Positions 1 to 9,004 of a DNA stretch of 64,000 nt are shown piece by piece (positions within the stretch are counted from its first letter, which is position 1; each line of letters begins with the position of its first letter). Made by a program: the position numbers and the translations under genes. The stretch is from Rhodanobacter sp. T12-5 (lineage in GTDB: Bacteria > Pseudomonadota > Gammaproteobacteria > Xanthomonadales > Rhodanobacteraceae). The stretch spans positions 620,001 through 684,000 of the forward strand of contig NZ_NPKN01000002.1 of assembly GCF_008329435.1 (NCBI RefSeq). Reading direction: 5' to 3'. The notes under the pieces were generated by a model. That model searched no databases. It saw only the letters and a program-made list of their open reading frames with translations, and was not told the origin of the DNA.

Positions 1-1245
1 GAACATCAATCCCCCCACCAGTGAAACCAGCAGCGTGACCAGCAACAGTCCCGTATCCATGCTCAGCGAGGTATCCCGTTCGAGCAGAAACGACACGCTG
101 CGAAAACCGACGCTGCCTGGCACCAGCAACAAGATACCCGGCTCTCGTATGACGGCGCCCGGCCGATGCGCGAATCGCGCGTAAACATTCGCCATCGCGC
201 CCAGCAACAATCCGCCGACGAATACACCGACCGGTGCGCTCGGCAGCGACTCGGAGATCTCGCCACCCCAGCGCGTCGCCAGAAAGCCCACGACCACTGC
301 CACGATCACCACGGGCCAGTCGCGCCGGGCCGCACGGAACAGGATCGCAAAGGCGACCGCCGCGATCAGCAACGCCGGGTAATCGGTCCAGCCGGGCAGC
401 GGCGGCAAGGCGAATTCGCGCGCCCTGATGCCGAACGCGGCGCACAACTGGGTCGCCGCGATCGTGCCGAAAGTGAGCTTGAGCAGCGTCGACATCGCGC
501 CGCCCATGCGCGCCATGCCGGAAACCAGATGCTGGCTGGATATCTCGCGTACCGCGGTGGTCAGCGACATGCCCGGCACCAGGATGATCAGGCTGGCCAG
601 CACCACCGACTTGATCGCCAACGGCACCACGAAGGCGCTCACCACGATCGCCACCGTGGTCGCCACCAGGGCGCTGATCGCATCGCTGGCCACCGCCAGC
701 CGCGGCCTGCTGGCCGCCAGCAGGGTTATGCAGCCGATGATGGCCCCGACCACCCCGGCGACCAGCAGGTCCACCCATGAGCTGTGCAGGAACAAGGCCG
801 CGATGCTTGCCGCGGACAGGCCATAGCTGGCGATCGAACCCAGCTTCTCGCGCCGCGTATCGGGTCGGCCCAGCACGCGCAGCAACCGAAAGCCTTCGCG
901 CAGGCCCAGCTCGCCGGCGATGACGCGGTCGGCGATGTCGTCGGCCTCGCACAGGCGCTGCAGGTTCACCTCGCCCGGGGCCAGCCGCATTACCTGCGTG
1001 GTTTGCGCCACGCCCTCCTCGCCCTGCGCCAGGTCGGAAAAGGAAATGATGATCGCGGTGGGACTGGACCACACGTCGGCGGAAAGGCCGAGCCGCTGCG
1101 CGGCACCGGCCACCGCGGTTTCGAGGCGGGGCGCGGAGGTGCCGTACTGATGCAGCCGCCGCGCCAGCTCCAGCAGGAACGCGATGCGCGTATTCAGCGC
1201 CGTGGTGGCGAACTGCTGCTGGCCGATGGTGTCGCCAGGGCTCAT
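1..1245 (-). CDS. Threonine/serine exporter (ThrE) family protein, 3' end outside the window
   Basis: Inner-membrane protein of the ThrE family, which exports threonine and serine in characterised members. The 415 visible codons carry a soluble N-terminal segment with the family motif GTSAPRLE near residue 40, followed by roughly ten hydrophobic segments in two blocks. These match the fused DUF1212 and DUF3815 halves. The ATG at 1245 overlaps the stop of the NfeD gene (ATGA), which indicates translational coupling. The stop codon lies beyond position 1, but the length already approaches that of fused homologues, so little is missing. Family assignment is firm; the exported substrate is inferred. 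Confidence 0.85.
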   Translation of the reverse strand, partial: MSPGDTIGQQQFATTALNTRIAFLLELARRLHQYGTSAPRLETAVAGAAQRLGLSADVWSSPTAIIISFSDLAQGEEGVAQTTQVMRLAPGEVNLQRLCEADDIADRVIAGELGLREGFRLLRVLGRPDTRREKLGSIASYGLSAASIAALFLHSSWVDLLVAGVVGAIIGCITLLAASRPRLAVASDAISALVATTVAIVVSAFVVPLAIKSVVLASLIILVPGMSLTTAVREISSQHLVSGMARMGGAMSTLLKLTFGTIAATQLCAAFGIRAREFALPPLPGWTDYPALLIAAVAFAILFRAARRDWPVVIVAVVVGFLATRWGGEISESLPSAPVGVFVGGLLLGAMANVYARFAHRPGAVIREPGILLLVPGSVGFRSVSFLLERDTSLSMDTGLLLVTLLVSLVGGLMF

Positions 1246-1694
1246 GTCGCGGCGCGCACCTGCAGCGTGGTGCCATCGACGGCGACCACTTCCACCGTGC
1301 TGCCCAGCGGCAGGTCCGGCCCGCTGACCAGCCATTGGCCGTCGCCCACGCGGGCCTTGCCACGGCCGTTGACGATCGGCTCGATCAGCTCGTAGCGCTG
1401 GCCGATCAGCTGCTCGGCGCGACGGTTCAGCCGCTCGCCGCCGGGCGCGCGCCGTTCAAGCCGCGGCCGCAGCCAGCGGGCGTAACCGACACAGGAGGCA
1501 AACGCGAGCAAGCCGAAAAGGATGGCCTGCACCAGCATGCCCAGCGCCGGATCAACCCACAGCACCACGCCCATCGCGGCAGCCGCCAAGCCGATCCACA
1601 ACAGGAAATAGCCCGGCAGCAACAGCTCGCCGGCGATCAGCAGCAGCGCCAGGATCCACCACAGGTAATGCGTCGAAAGCTCCCACATGGTCAT
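1242..1694 (-). CDS. NfeD family membrane protein (short form)
   Basis: A 150-residue protein with three closely spaced hydrophobic segments (about residues 12-72), a basic linker, and a C-terminal OB-like beta domain of about 60 residues ending in VDGTTLQV. This is the short, protease-less NfeD architecture. NfeD proteins are partners of SPFH/stomatin proteins in membrane microdomains. The SPFH gene lies immediately upstream (4-base gap), which supports joint function. The gene also overlaps the exporter gene downstream. The biochemical role of short NfeD proteins is not settled. Confidence 0.9.
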   Translation of the reverse strand: MTMWELSTHYLWWILALLLIAGELLLPGYFLLWIGLAAAAMGVVLWVDPALGMLVQAILFGLLAFASCVGYARWLRPRLERRAPGGERLNRRAEQLIGQRYELIEPIVNGRGKARVGDGQWLVSGPDLPLGSTVEVVAVDGTTLQVRAAT

Positions 1695-1698
1695 GGCC

Positions 1699-2640
1699 TC
1701 AACGCAGCGGCGGCTGGGCGATCGACTTCTGCTGCTGGCCGAGCGACTCCTTGGCCAGCTCGGCGATGCCGGCCAGCGAACCGAGGATGCCGGTGGCCTC
1801 GATCGGCAGCAACAGCATCTTCTGGTTCGGCGACTTCGCCATTTCCTTCAGCGCGTCGACGTAGTTGTTGGCGACGAAATAGTTCAGTGCATTGACGTTG
1901 CCGCTGGAAATCGCGTCGGACACCATCGTCGTGGCCTTCGCCTCGGCCTCGGCCGAACGCTCGCGCGCCTCGGCGGCACGGAAAGCTGCTTCCTTCTCGC
2001 CCTCGGCGGCCAGGATCACCGACTGCTTCTCGCCCTCGGCCTTGAGGATCGCCGCCTGGCGGAAGCCTTCGGCGTCGAGGATGTTCGCGCGCTTCTCGCG
2101 CTCGGCCTTCATCTGCCGCGCCATCGCGTCGACCAGGTCGCGCGGCGGCGCGATGTCCTTGATCTCGATGCGGTTGACCTTGACGCCCCACGGATGGGTC
2201 GCCTCGTCGACCACCTTGAGCAGCTTGGCGTTGATCGCATCGCGCTGGCTCAGCGACTCGTCCAGATCCATCGAGCCGAGCACGGTGCGGATGTTGGTCA
2301 TGATCAGGGCCAGCGACGCCTGCTCGAGGTTGGACACCTCATAAGCCGCCTTGGACGCGTCCAGCACCTGGTAGAACACCACGCCGTCGACACGCACCAC
2401 CGCGTTGTCCTTGGTGATCACGTCCTGGCTGGGCACGTCCAGCACCTGTTCCATCATGTTGATCTTGCGCCCGACCGCCTGGTAGATCGGGACCAGGAAA
2501 TGCAGCCCCGGGCTCAGCGTGCGGGTGTACTTGCCGAACGTTTCCACCGTCCATTCGAAGCCCTGCGGCACGATGCGCACCAGCTTGGCCACGCCGATGA
2601 TGACGACGGCCACGATAACCAACGCAAGAAGCTGTCCCAT
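1699..2640 (-). CDS. qmcA: SPFH/Band 7 (stomatin/QmcA-like) membrane protein
   Basis: A 313-residue protein with one N-terminal membrane anchor (about residues 3-22), a Band 7/SPFH domain beginning RIVPQGFEW, and a long Ala/Glu/Lys-rich coiled-coil region (about residues 185-260). The tail is less ordered. Homologues form large membrane-bound rings that scaffold or regulate proteases. I chose the ATG at 2640 because GGGG lies 6 bases upstream and the membrane helix then begins at once; two in-frame ATGs at 2652 and 2658 lack a good ribosome site. It heads the three-gene SPFH-NfeD-exporter run. Confidence 0.88.
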   Translation of the reverse strand: MGQLLALVIVAVVIIGVAKLVRIVPQGFEWTVETFGKYTRTLSPGLHFLVPIYQAVGRKINMMEQVLDVPSQDVITKDNAVVRVDGVVFYQVLDASKAAYEVSNLEQASLALIMTNIRTVLGSMDLDESLSQRDAINAKLLKVVDEATHPWGVKVNRIEIKDIAPPRDLVDAMARQMKAEREKRANILDAEGFRQAAILKAEGEKQSVILAAEGEKEAAFRAAEARERSAEAEAKATTMVSDAISSGNVNALNYFVANNYVDALKEMAKSPNQKMLLLPIEATGILGSLAGIAELAKESLGQQQKSIAQPPLR

Positions 2641-2700
2641 TGCCCACCCCATGTCCATGAAGAAGGCTTGAGTATAGGCGAGGCCGCTGCGCTTCGGCCG

Positions 2701-4089
2701 CTACCGGCCAGCCGTCAGCGGCAGCCGCAGGCTCACCCGCAGGCCACCGCCCTCGCGATTGGCCAGCAGTACGCGACCGCCGTGCGCCTCGGTGATTTCG
2801 CGCGCCAGCGCCAGGCCCAGGCCGGTGCCGGAACGCTTGGTCGAATAGAACGGCAACAATGCCTGCGCCAGCACCGTCTCGCTCATGCCGGGGCCGCGGT
2901 CGGCCACCTCGATGCGCAGCTCGCTGCCCGCTTCCAGGATCGACAGCGTGACCTCATTGGCATCGCTGCCCGATTCGTGCGCGTTCTTGATCAGGTTGAT
3001 CAACACCTGCTCGATCTGCACCGCGTCGAACCGGCCAGGGCGACCGGTCGGCACCGGCGTCGCCAGCCGGTACTGGCAATGCAGCGCGAGTCCGTCGAGG
3101 AACGGTTGCCACTCGATGTCCACCAGCTGCGGCGTGGGCAACTTGGCAAAGCTGGCATAGCCGGCGATGAAGTGATGCAGGTGCAGCGCGCGCTCGCCGA
3201 TGGTGGCGAACACGCCGGGCAACCGATCGAGCTGGCCGCGCCGGGCCAGCTCGGCACCGGAATGCGCCAGCGAGGTGATCGGTGCCAGCGAGTTGTTGAG
3301 TTCGTGGCTGATCACCCGGATCACCCGCTTCCAGGTCGCCACTTCCTGCCGCGACAGCTCGCGCGTCATGCGCCGGAACAGCTGCAGGCGGTGCGGCCGG
3401 CCCTGTAGACGGAATGCGCGCTGCGACAGGTGGAAAGTTTCCTCGCTGCCATCCATCTCCACGCTGAGCAGCGCATCCTCGCCGCTTTCCACCGCCTTGC
3501 GCAGGGTCTCGGGCGCGTCGGCCAGCAACGCCGCGAAATCCATGCCGACCAGGTTGCGGCCCTGGTTGAACAGGTGCCGCGAGGCAATGTTGGCGTAGAC
3601 CACACGACCGATCGCGTCGGTCAGCACCAGCGCGACCGGCGTGTTCTGCACCACGGTGTCGAGCAGCAGTTCACGCTGCACCAGGTGCTGACGCTGCTCG
3701 CGCAGGGTCTGCCCCAGCGCGTTGTGCATGCGGATCAGTTCGCCCAGTTCGTCACGCCGGTTGACCGCGATGGAGAAGCTGAAATCGCCGTCGCGATAGC
3801 TGGCCACCGCGCCCTCCAGCGCACGCAACAGCCGGCTCACCGGCGCCATCACCCGCCCGGCCAGCCAGAACGCCAGCGGCAGCAGCACGATCAGGCTGGC
3901 CAGCAATCCACCATAGATGCCCAGTTGCATCGGCTCGCGGATCGTCACGGTGAGATCGGTGCGCAGCCACAGCAACAGCTGCGGCAGCGGCCATTGGGTG
4001 ATGCCGGCATAGATCATCGCGCCGGCCAGCCCCGACAGCGCCAGGAGGAGGGTCAAGCGCCCCTGCAGCGATATCAGACGGCGCCACAT
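2701..4089 (-). CDS. Membrane sensor histidine kinase, NtrY-like
   Basis: A 462-residue kinase. Two membrane helices (about residues 10-32 and 57-78) flank a short periplasmic loop, then come HAMP (about 79-135), a PAS domain (about 140-235) and HisKA with phospho-acceptor His262 in SHELNNSLAP. HATPase_c follows, with Asn369, DRGPG (397-401) and GTGLGL (421-426). The ELNNSLAP H-box is typical of kinases paired with NtrC-type regulators. The ATG at 4089 follows GAGG by 8 bases. The cognate partner is almost certainly the sigma-54 regulator upstream, although about 300 bases separate them. The signal is unknown; the small periplasmic loop suggests sensing at or within the membrane. Confidence 0.92.
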   Translation of the reverse strand: MWRRLISLQGRLTLLLALSGLAGAMIYAGITQWPLPQLLLWLRTDLTVTIREPMQLGIYGGLLASLIVLLPLAFWLAGRVMAPVSRLLRALEGAVASYRDGDFSFSIAVNRRDELGELIRMHNALGQTLREQRQHLVQRELLLDTVVQNTPVALVLTDAIGRVVYANIASRHLFNQGRNLVGMDFAALLADAPETLRKAVESGEDALLSVEMDGSEETFHLSQRAFRLQGRPHRLQLFRRMTRELSRQEVATWKRVIRVISHELNNSLAPITSLAHSGAELARRGQLDRLPGVFATIGERALHLHHFIAGYASFAKLPTPQLVDIEWQPFLDGLALHCQYRLATPVPTGRPGRFDAVQIEQVLINLIKNAHESGSDANEVTLSILEAGSELRIEVADRGPGMSETVLAQALLPFYSTKRSGTGLGLALAREITEAHGGRVLLANREGGGLRVSLRLPLTAGR

Positions 4090-4183
4090 GGCGTCCACCT
4101 CGAGATGGCTGGGCGTCGGCTCAACTCAGTCATCCCATGCCCTCGCCGTGGCCGGACCGAGAAGTTGCCCGATTCACGGCTTC

Positions 4184-4303
4184 TCACTGGCACTTGGCAT
4201 GCAACGGCGTCTGCGCGCAATCGAGCGGCGGACGCCCATCGAACCAGGCGCGCCCGGTACCCATCACCGCTGCGGAAACGAACACGAGTCGCGGATATCG
4301 CAT
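4184..4303 (-). CDS. Possible 39-residue secreted peptide between regulator and kinase
   Basis: The otherwise empty stretch 4090-4394 between regulator and kinase holds one short ORF that looks plausible. It has ATG at 4303 with AGGA 8 bases upstream, a signal-like start (MRYPR then LVFVSAAVMG), and a short tail with two cysteines ending LHAKCQ. No family is recognised and it could be chance. Its position inside a two-component operon is the main reason to list it. Nothing else convincing is visible in the interval. Confidence 0.3.
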   Translation of the reverse strand: MRYPRLVFVSAAVMGTGRAWFDGRPPLDCAQTPLHAKCQ

Positions 4304-4394
4304 GGCAGGCATCCTGACACCTGAGTCCGGCCATCTTTCTACGCCTTCCGCGCAAGGGCAAGTTTCATCACCGGCTACTCGATCCCGTGGAAAT

Positions 4395-5735
4395 TCAGCT
4401 GGCACCGATCAGGCCGTACCGCTCCATCCGCCGATACAGCGCCTGTCGCGACAAACCCAGGTTCTGTGCGGCCCGGCTGACCACGCCATCGGCCCTGTGC
4501 AGCGCCGCCTCGACCGTCTCGCGGCTGGGTTCTTCGAGATTGCGCGTGCTGACGGCCGCATGCTGCGGAAGATTGAGCAGCTCGGGCGTGATCGCACCGT
4601 CGCCGACCAGCAGCGCGGCGCGTTCGATCGCGTTTTTCAACTCGCGGACATTGCCAGGCCACGGGTAGCCCAGCAGCGCCTCGCGGGCGGCATCGCCGAG
4701 TTCGGCGCGTCCGTCCAGGAAAAATTCGGCCAGCGGCAGGATGTCGTCGATGCGCTCGCTCAGCGGCGGCAGGTTCACCTCGATCACGTTGAGCCGGTAG
4801 TACAGATCCTCGCGGAACGTGCCGGCCTGGATCATCGCCTTGAGGTCGGCGTTGGTCGCCGACAGCACGCGCACCTTCGCCTGCCGCGTCTTGCCGGAAC
4901 CGAGCCGCTCGAACTGGCCGGTTTCCAGCACGCGCAGCAGCTTCATCTGGCCGGGCAGCGGCAGGTTGCCGATCTCATCGAGGAACAGCGTGCCGCCGTC
5001 GGCCAGTTCGAAGCGGCCCTCGCGCGCCTTGTTCGCGCCGGTATACGCGCCGGCCTCGGCACCGAACAGCTCGGCCTCGATCAGCTCGCCCGGCAACGCG
5101 CCGCAATTCACCGCCACGAACGGCCCGCGCTTCACCGCCGAATTGGCGTGCACGATCGAGGCGATGCGTTCCTTGCCGGTGCCGTTCGGCCCGGTGATCA
5201 GCACCGGCACGTCGGAACGGGCGATCTGGCAGGCGAGGTTGAGCGTGCGCCCCATTGCCTCGGAGGCGAACACCAGTCCGTCCAGATCGTATTTGCTCTG
5301 CAGCAACTCGCGCCGCTGGCGACGCTCGCGCCGGCTGCGGCTGACCTCGCGGGTAGACTCGGACAGCTCCAGCAGGTTCTCCACCGTGGTCAGCAGCTTG
5401 CTGTCGTTCCACGGCTTGCCCAGGTAATCGGCCGCGCCGGCCTTGACCAGCTCCACCGCGGTCTCCAGATGCGTCCACGCCGTGAGCAGGATCACCGGGA
5501 GATCGGGGTGCCGTTCGCGAATCGCACGGAACAGCGCCACGCCTTCCTCGCCCGAGGTGGTGTCGGCGGTGAAGTTCATGTCCTGGATCACCACGTCGAT
5601 CGCTTCGCGCTCCAGCAGCGCCAGCCCCTGCTCCGGGGTCAGCGCGCTGAGCGTGCGAATTTCGTTCAGCGACAACGCCAGTGACAAGGCTTCGCCCACG
5701 GCGGGGTTGTCATCGATGATCAGTACGGTTCGCAT
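4395..5735 (-). CDS. Sigma-54-dependent response regulator (NtrC family)
   Basis: A 446-residue activator with three domains. The receiver has acidic residues Asp8/Asp9, phospho-acceptor Asp52, Thr85 and Lys107. The AAA+ domain has Walker A GPNGTGKE at 182-189, GAYTGA at 229-234 (the usual GAFTGA with a Tyr, a common variant) and Walker B GGTLFLDEI at 247-255. The C-terminus is a Fis-type helix-turn-helix (about 405-446). The ATG at 5735 starts directly at the receiver; an in-frame ATG at 5750 adds five residues and cannot be excluded. It is cotranscribed with the kinase gene downstream. The likely target is the -24/-12 promoter at 23935-23949 in front of the ABC export locus. Confidence 0.94.
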   Translation of the reverse strand: MRTVLIIDDNPAVGEALSLALSLNEIRTLSALTPEQGLALLEREAIDVVIQDMNFTADTTSGEEGVALFRAIRERHPDLPVILLTAWTHLETAVELVKAGAADYLGKPWNDSKLLTTVENLLELSESTREVSRSRRERRQRRELLQSKYDLDGLVFASEAMGRTLNLACQIARSDVPVLITGPNGTGKERIASIVHANSAVKRGPFVAVNCGALPGELIEAELFGAEAGAYTGANKAREGRFELADGGTLFLDEIGNLPLPGQMKLLRVLETGQFERLGSGKTRQAKVRVLSATNADLKAMIQAGTFREDLYYRLNVIEVNLPPLSERIDDILPLAEFFLDGRAELGDAAREALLGYPWPGNVRELKNAIERAALLVGDGAITPELLNLPQHAAVSTRNLEEPSRETVEAALHRADGVVSRAAQNLGLSRQALYRRMERYGLIGAS

Positions 5736-5876
5736 CTTTCTTCTGCACATGCGGACATGGATGCCGCTCCCGCCGTAAAGGTTGCCATGACTATCGAACT
5801 ATTCAACCTTTCTTTCGCGGCTTCACGAAGCGGAAGCAACCGCCAGCCAGATTGCCGACGGTCGCTCGATATCCGC

Positions 5877-7700
5877 TTATTCGGCCTTCGGGTGCGCCGA
5901 TGCCTTGCCCGCCTTCACCGCAGCGATCCACGCATTGGTGCGCGTCTCCAGCACGTCCAGCGGCAGTGCACCGCCACCGAGGATCTCGTCGTGGAACGCA
6001 CGGATGTCGAACTTGTCGCCCAGCTCCTGCTTCGCCCGCGTGCGCAATTCGAGGATCTTCAGCTCGCCCATCTTGTACGCCAGCGCCTGGCCCGGCCAGG
6101 TGATGTAGCGATCGGTCTCGGCCTGCACGTCCGGCTCGTCCTCGCTGGAATGCGCGTGGAAGAAGTCGACCATCTGCTGGCGCGTCCAGTGCTTGTAATG
6201 CACGCCGGTGTCGAGCACCAGGCGGTCGGCGCGCAGCAGTTCGTCGGACAACCGGCCGTAGTCGGACAGCGGATTCTTGTAGAAGCCCACGTCCTTGCCC
6301 AGTTGCTCGGCATACAGCGCCCAGCCCTCGATGTACGCGGTGTAGCCGGCCTGCTGGCGGAACGGCGGCAGCTTCGGCAGGGTCTGTGCAATTGAGATTT
6401 GCAGGTGATGGCCGGGGATGCCCTCGTGGTACGCGGTCGACTCGATCGTCAGCACGCTGCGGTTGGCGAAGTCACCGGTATTGACGAAGATCTGCCCGGG
6501 CCGCGAACCGTCCGGCGTGCCCTGGTGGTATTCGGCGGCAGCCGCGGATTTCTCGCGGAACGCCTCGACCGGCATCACCACCACCTTGGTCTTGGGCAGG
6601 ATGCCGAACAGCTTCGGCAATTCCGGCTGCATCTGCGCCAGGAAACCGCGGTAGCGATTGAGGATGTCCTCGCGCGAGGTCGCGTGCGTCGCCGGATTGC
6701 TCTTCAGCGAGGCGCGGAAACTGGCCAGGTCGGCGAAGCCCTGCGACTTGGCGATCCTGGTCATTTCGCCCTCGATGCGCTTGACCTCGGACAAACCCAG
6801 CGCGTGGATCTGCGCCGGCGTCTTGTCGGTGGTGGTCATCTGCTCGACGTCGAAGCGGTAGATCGCGTCGCCGTTGGGCAGGTCCCAGATGCCCGGCTGG
6901 CTGCGTCCGTGCGGCGCATAGTCCTTCGCCACGAACTCGCCCAGTTTCTGGTACGCCGGCCGCACGTCGTCGTCGATCGCGGCAAGGATCGCGTCATGCA
7001 GGCGCTTCTGGTCGGCCGCCGACACCGACTTCGGGAAATGCTTCAGCGGCTCGGCGAACACGCTGTCCATGCCGGCCGGCTTCTCGATGCTGGCGATCTG
7101 CGTGACGACTTTTTCCAGCAGGTACTTCGGCGGCATCATCTTGTCGGCCATGCCCTGCTTCGCCACGCCGATGACCTGGTCGAACGCCTTCGGAACCGCA
7201 CGCAGGCGCGTCAGGTAATCGTCGTATTCCTTGGTGTTGTTGAACGGGATCGAGCTGACGAAACCGGCCAGCGCGATGTGCACGCCGCTCATCTGGTCCA
7301 GCGGCATCTCGTTCAACTTCAGGTCATAGCTTTTAAGGCTGTCCTTCAGCTGGCGCACCATCAGCTGCTGGTTGAGCTTGTCGGTGTCGGAGAAGCCGCT
7401 GGTGTCGATCGCCTCGAAGCGCTTGAGGAAATCCGCCGTCGTCTTGCGCTCGGCCGCCGCATGCGCCAGCGAGAGATCGCTCCAACGATCGTTGTAACGC
7501 AGGTCGCCGAGAATCGTGGCGAACTCGGGCGAGTTCTGCAGCGTGTGCTGCCACTGCTCGGCCAGCAGCGCATTGAGCGCCTGCACGCGGCTCGCCACAT
7601 CGCCTTTCGCGATCTGCGCGGCCGGCGCCGCCTGCACCGATGAAGCGAGAGTCACCGAGCCCAGCAGGCTCGCACAGATCAACAACGGCAAGGTCTTCAT
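5877..7700 (-). CDS. Secreted DUF885 family hydrolase (putative metallopeptidase)
   Basis: A 607-residue protein with a clear signal peptide (residues 1-27, ending VQAAPA) and a long all-helical DUF885 domain. The hallmark HEGIPGHH lies at residues 425-432, followed by YIEGWALYAEQLG, which gives a gluzincin-like HExxH arrangement with a downstream Glu. DUF885 proteins are common in Xanthomonadales and are presumed zinc peptidases; the substrate is unknown. The ATG at 7700 is preferred because GGAG lies 9 bases upstream; ATGs at 7709 and 7715 sit on or before that site. It lies between the permease array and the regulator gene, so read-through from the export operon is possible. Confidence 0.85.
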   Translation of the reverse strand: MKTLPLLICASLLGSVTLASSVQAAPAAQIAKGDVASRVQALNALLAEQWQHTLQNSPEFATILGDLRYNDRWSDLSLAHAAAERKTTADFLKRFEAIDTSGFSDTDKLNQQLMVRQLKDSLKSYDLKLNEMPLDQMSGVHIALAGFVSSIPFNNTKEYDDYLTRLRAVPKAFDQVIGVAKQGMADKMMPPKYLLEKVVTQIASIEKPAGMDSVFAEPLKHFPKSVSAADQKRLHDAILAAIDDDVRPAYQKLGEFVAKDYAPHGRSQPGIWDLPNGDAIYRFDVEQMTTTDKTPAQIHALGLSEVKRIEGEMTRIAKSQGFADLASFRASLKSNPATHATSREDILNRYRGFLAQMQPELPKLFGILPKTKVVVMPVEAFREKSAAAAEYHQGTPDGSRPGQIFVNTGDFANRSVLTIESTAYHEGIPGHHLQISIAQTLPKLPPFRQQAGYTAYIEGWALYAEQLGKDVGFYKNPLSDYGRLSDELLRADRLVLDTGVHYKHWTRQQMVDFFHAHSSEDEPDVQAETDRYITWPGQALAYKMGELKILELRTRAKQELGDKFDIRAFHDEILGGGALPLDVLETRTNAWIAAVKAGKASAHPKAE

Positions 7701-7754
7701 CAAGCGCATCTCCATGGGTCGTGTCGAGGGGGTACGAACCCTTATTGTGATCGC

Positions 7755-7775
7755 CACGGGAAGCCTCCTCCCGTG
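7755..7775 (-). terminator. Hairpin after the last permease gene
   Basis: A 7-bp perfect stem (CACGGGA/TCCCGTG) with a 7-base loop lies 17-37 bases after the stop of the last permease. It has no U-tract, so it may be an RNA 3'-end or processing hairpin rather than an intrinsic terminator. Confidence 0.3.
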
Positions 7776-7791
7776 CCAGATTGCATGGTAT

Positions 7792-8997
7792 TCACCCTGA
7801 TCGCGTCGCCACCACCGGCGGCACCGCCGCCGCGCGCAGTGCCGGGCCAAGCACGGCAAACTGGCCGAGCAGCCATAGCGCGATGGCTCCGCCGGGGAGG
7901 TAGTACCAGGGCATGCGGCTCACTTCGTAGTGCATCATCAAGTAGAGATTGATGCCGAAGGCCAAGCCCATCCCGACCAGCACACCAGCGGTACTGAGCA
8001 GGAAGTTCTCGGTGCGGAAATAGCCGAGGATGTGGCCGCGGGTGGCGCCGATGGCGCGGCGGATGCCGATCTGGCGCTGGCGCTGCTGCACCCAGAAGCT
8101 GGTCAGGCCGACGATGCCGAAGGCGGTCACCGCCAGCATCACCACGCACACCAGCACCAGCATCCAGGCCATGCTGCTGGTATCGGCAAAATATTCCGCG
8201 CGCATCGCCTCGTAGGTCTTGCCTTCCACCACCGCGGCAGGCTCCAGCTTGCCCAGCACCTGCACGGCTTCGCGCACGATGCGCTCGCGATCCTGCGGCG
8301 CGCTGCGCAAGACATAATTGCTCAGCTCGACCTGCGGGCGCAGCGGAAAGAACACGCTGGAATAGCGGCCACCGCCGCCGCTGAACGCCGGCTCCTGCGC
8401 CAGTACGTCGGCGACCACGCCGATCACGGTCCAGCTGGCGTTGTCGCTGTACAACCGCTTGCCCAGCGCACTCTGCCCTGGCCACAACCGTCGCGCGTCG
8501 CTTTCGGTAACCAGCATGACGTGGGCGGTGGATTTGAAGCCGTCCAGACCGCTGTCTGCGTATTCGTCGGCATTGAAATAACGCCCCTGCAGCAGTCGCA
8601 ATCCCAGCGCCTGTTCACCGTCGCTGCCGATGAAATACTCCGCGGTGTTCACGCTGCTTTTCCCTTCCGGCGTGATGGTGAAACCGGTCACCGCCGCATC
8701 CGTGTCCAGCGGCATGCCGGTGGTCGTCGCCACCGCCTTGACGCCCGCGATGCCGTGCAGCGCCGCCAGATTGCGCGGGATGTCGGCGGCGGCGCGCGCC
8801 GGATCAGCGCCGTTCAAGGTGAGCACCGAAATGCCGCGCTCGTCGATGGCGTTGCGCATGTGGATGTCGGCCACGCGCTGGCCGATCATGAACACGGCGT
8901 TGCACAACACCGCGCAGGCCAGCGCGATCTCCAGCACGATCAACACGGCGGGGATGCGGTGCTTGCGCAGGCTGGCGAGGATCGGTCGGATTTCCAT
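7792..8997 (-). CDS. FtsX/MacB-like ABC permease, pair 5 subunit B
   Basis: A 401-residue permease with one N-terminal membrane helix (about residues 17-38), a periplasmic MacB_PCD domain of about 230 residues, and three C-terminal helices. The motif IGIRRAIGATRGHI precedes helix 3 and the tail is ALRAAAVPPVVATRSG. MacB-type transporters do not pass substrate through the membrane but couple ATP hydrolysis to periplasmic movements of adaptor and outer-membrane partners. No ATPase domain is fused. ATG at 8997 has GAGG 5 bases upstream. It belongs to the beta subtype, closest in style to the B subunits of pairs 2 and 3. The substrate is unknown. Confidence 0.9.
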   Translation of the reverse strand: MEIRPILASLRKHRIPAVLIVLEIALACAVLCNAVFMIGQRVADIHMRNAIDERGISVLTLNGADPARAAADIPRNLAALHGIAGVKAVATTTGMPLDTDAAVTGFTITPEGKSSVNTAEYFIGSDGEQALGLRLLQGRYFNADEYADSGLDGFKSTAHVMLVTESDARRLWPGQSALGKRLYSDNASWTVIGVVADVLAQEPAFSGGGGRYSSVFFPLRPQVELSNYVLRSAPQDRERIVREAVQVLGKLEPAAVVEGKTYEAMRAEYFADTSSMAWMLVLVCVVMLAVTAFGIVGLTSFWVQQRQRQIGIRRAIGATRGHILGYFRTENFLLSTAGVLVGMGLAFGINLYLMMHYEVSRMPWYYLPGGAIALWLLGQFAVLGPALRAAAVPPVVATRSG

Positions 8998-9004
8998 GGG
9001 CACC

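Noticed and set aside
1687..3408. Plus-strand open frame of over 570 codons opposite the SPFH and kinase genes
   Set aside because: Antisense shadow; low-complexity Arg/His/Gln content and no start signal, while both opposite-strand genes have full domain sets.
4178..4192. Plus-strand TGGCAC-N5-ATGC resembling a second sigma-54 promoter
   Set aside because: The -12 element has ATGC instead of TTGC and nothing on the plus strand lies downstream; all genes here are on the minus strand.
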